From assembly GCA_013003255.1 (NCBI GenBank), contig JABDJZ010000563.1:1-15836 (forward strand): 15,836 bases of DNA. The letters are read 5' to 3'. Origin of the DNA: Rhodothermales bacterium. GTDB taxonomy: Bacteria > Bacteroidota > Rhodothermia > Rhodothermales > UBA10348. The notes under the pieces are model-generated. The model made no database searches and was not told the DNA's origin. It saw nothing but the letters and a program-made list of their open reading frames with translations. Made by a program: the position numbers and the translations under genes. Of the stretch, positions 15,432-15,836 are shown piece by piece. Each line of letters opens with the position of its first letter. The first letter of the stretch is position 1.

Positions 15432-15452
15432 CGACCCGCCAAGGTCGGGTCG
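15432..15452 (-). terminator. Hairpin directly after the PHP-protein stop, weak terminator candidate
   Basis: cgacccg (15432-15438) / cgggtcg (15446-15452), 7 bp with a 7-nt loop, starting at the base after the minus-strand TGA stop. No T-tract follows on the minus strand. Confidence 0.35.
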
Positions 15453-15836
15453 TCACCGAGGGGATCCCGGCAGCATCGGCTGAACCCAAGCCATCTCCAC
15501 CTCTCCATCCCGGTAGGGGTTGGCCATCGGCTTTGATGAGATGACGGTAGCCCGCACAAAGAGCTCGGAGCCATCCATTTGGTACGAGGCCTCCGGTCCA
15601 TCAACCACGGCGAGCACTTCGCCCGGATTTGTAGGCGAACGAGTACCGATGAACGTGGTGGAGTAAGTGACACCTTCCTCGGCGTCGATGGACACGTTCA
15701 GTGTGCTTCCATCGAACCGTACATCCTTCAGGGTGACACCGGATGATGCGTAGAAGTCGCCCAGCAGCAACGCGCCGATGATCGGTGACGGCTCCAGCGT
15801 TCTCGCGCGAACCATAATCCACGCGCGGCCTGTGTT
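15453..15836 (-). CDS. C-terminal part of a CehA/McbA-like PHP metallohydrolase (5' end outside window)
   Basis: 128 codons are visible and the frame is open to the window edge (TGRAWIMVRARTLEPSPIIG...), so ATG 15813-15815 is almost certainly internal. The segment W-I-M-V-R-A, then L-E-P-S-P-I-I-G-A-L followed by GDFYASSGVTLKDV, matches from memory the end of the polymerase-and-histidinol-phosphatase (PHP) domain of CehA/McbA-type metallohydrolases, followed by a C-terminal beta-rich region (VSIDAEEGVTYSTTFIGT). The metal-binding histidines lie outside the window, so activity cannot be judged. It converges on the DUF5916 gene across 229 bp that contain the latter's terminator. Confidence 0.75.
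   Translation of the reverse strand, partial: NTGRAWIMVRARTLEPSPIIGALLLGDFYASSGVTLKDVRFDGSTLNVSIDAEEGVTYSTTFIGTRSPTNPGEVLAVVDGPEASYQMDGSELFVRATVISSKPMANPYRDGEVEMAWVQPMLPGSPR

Noticed and set aside
15257..15544. Plus-strand 95-codon open frame after the DUF5916 gene
   Set aside because: It crosses the terminator and the antisense of the PHP-protein end, and has a low-complexity composition.

Overview
This is ordinary-looking chromosomal DNA from a GC-rich bacterium. It is tightly packed, with short spacers and mostly secreted, lipoprotein or outer-membrane products. The content points to the Bacteroidota/Rhodothermota side of the FCB group. The dihydrouridine synthase carries the APMEDVSDPPF variant of its N-terminal motif, HisG is the long form, there is a CBM9-like plus DUF5916 outer-membrane protein and a DUF5117-type zinc lipoprotein, and most starts lack a clear Shine-Dalgarno sequence. 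This placement is inferred from protein features; I see no rRNA or tRNA.

Layout. (1) 1-2494, minus: a histidine-biosynthesis block, hisG followed with zero spacing by one open frame that encodes histidinol dehydrogenase and continues without a stop into imidazoleglycerol-phosphate dehydratase (HisD-HisB), cut by the window edge. (2) 2613-5072, minus: a large zinc-metalloprotease lipoprotein. (3) 5123-7649, plus: a divergent pair, an exported M24 Xaa-Pro-peptidase-like protein and a class-III aminotransferase. (4) 7686-11449, minus: in transcription order, a PLDc_N-type membrane lipoprotein, an ENPP-like phosphodiesterase lipoprotein, a four-helix membrane protein, a THUMP-domain rRNA methyltransferase and an exported NTF2-like protein. 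(5) 11602-15223, plus: dusB (apparent TTG start) and the DUF5916 outer-membrane protein, closed by a good intrinsic terminator. (6) 15453-15836, minus: the C-terminal end of a CehA/McbA-like PHP metallohydrolase.

The most notable item is the HisD-HisB fusion. It joins non-consecutive steps of the pathway (step 6 with steps 9-10) and occupies the place where hisC and the HAD phosphatase part of bifunctional hisB often lie. Three smaller signals are a 40-bp tandem duplication at the convergent junction 7611-7690, an excess of the palindrome TTCCGGAA (seven copies, one exactly at the fusion linker), and a 25-bp-period repeat in the spacer 8247-8290. I found no CRISPR array, transposase, phage or toxin-antitoxin module, or obvious defence system.
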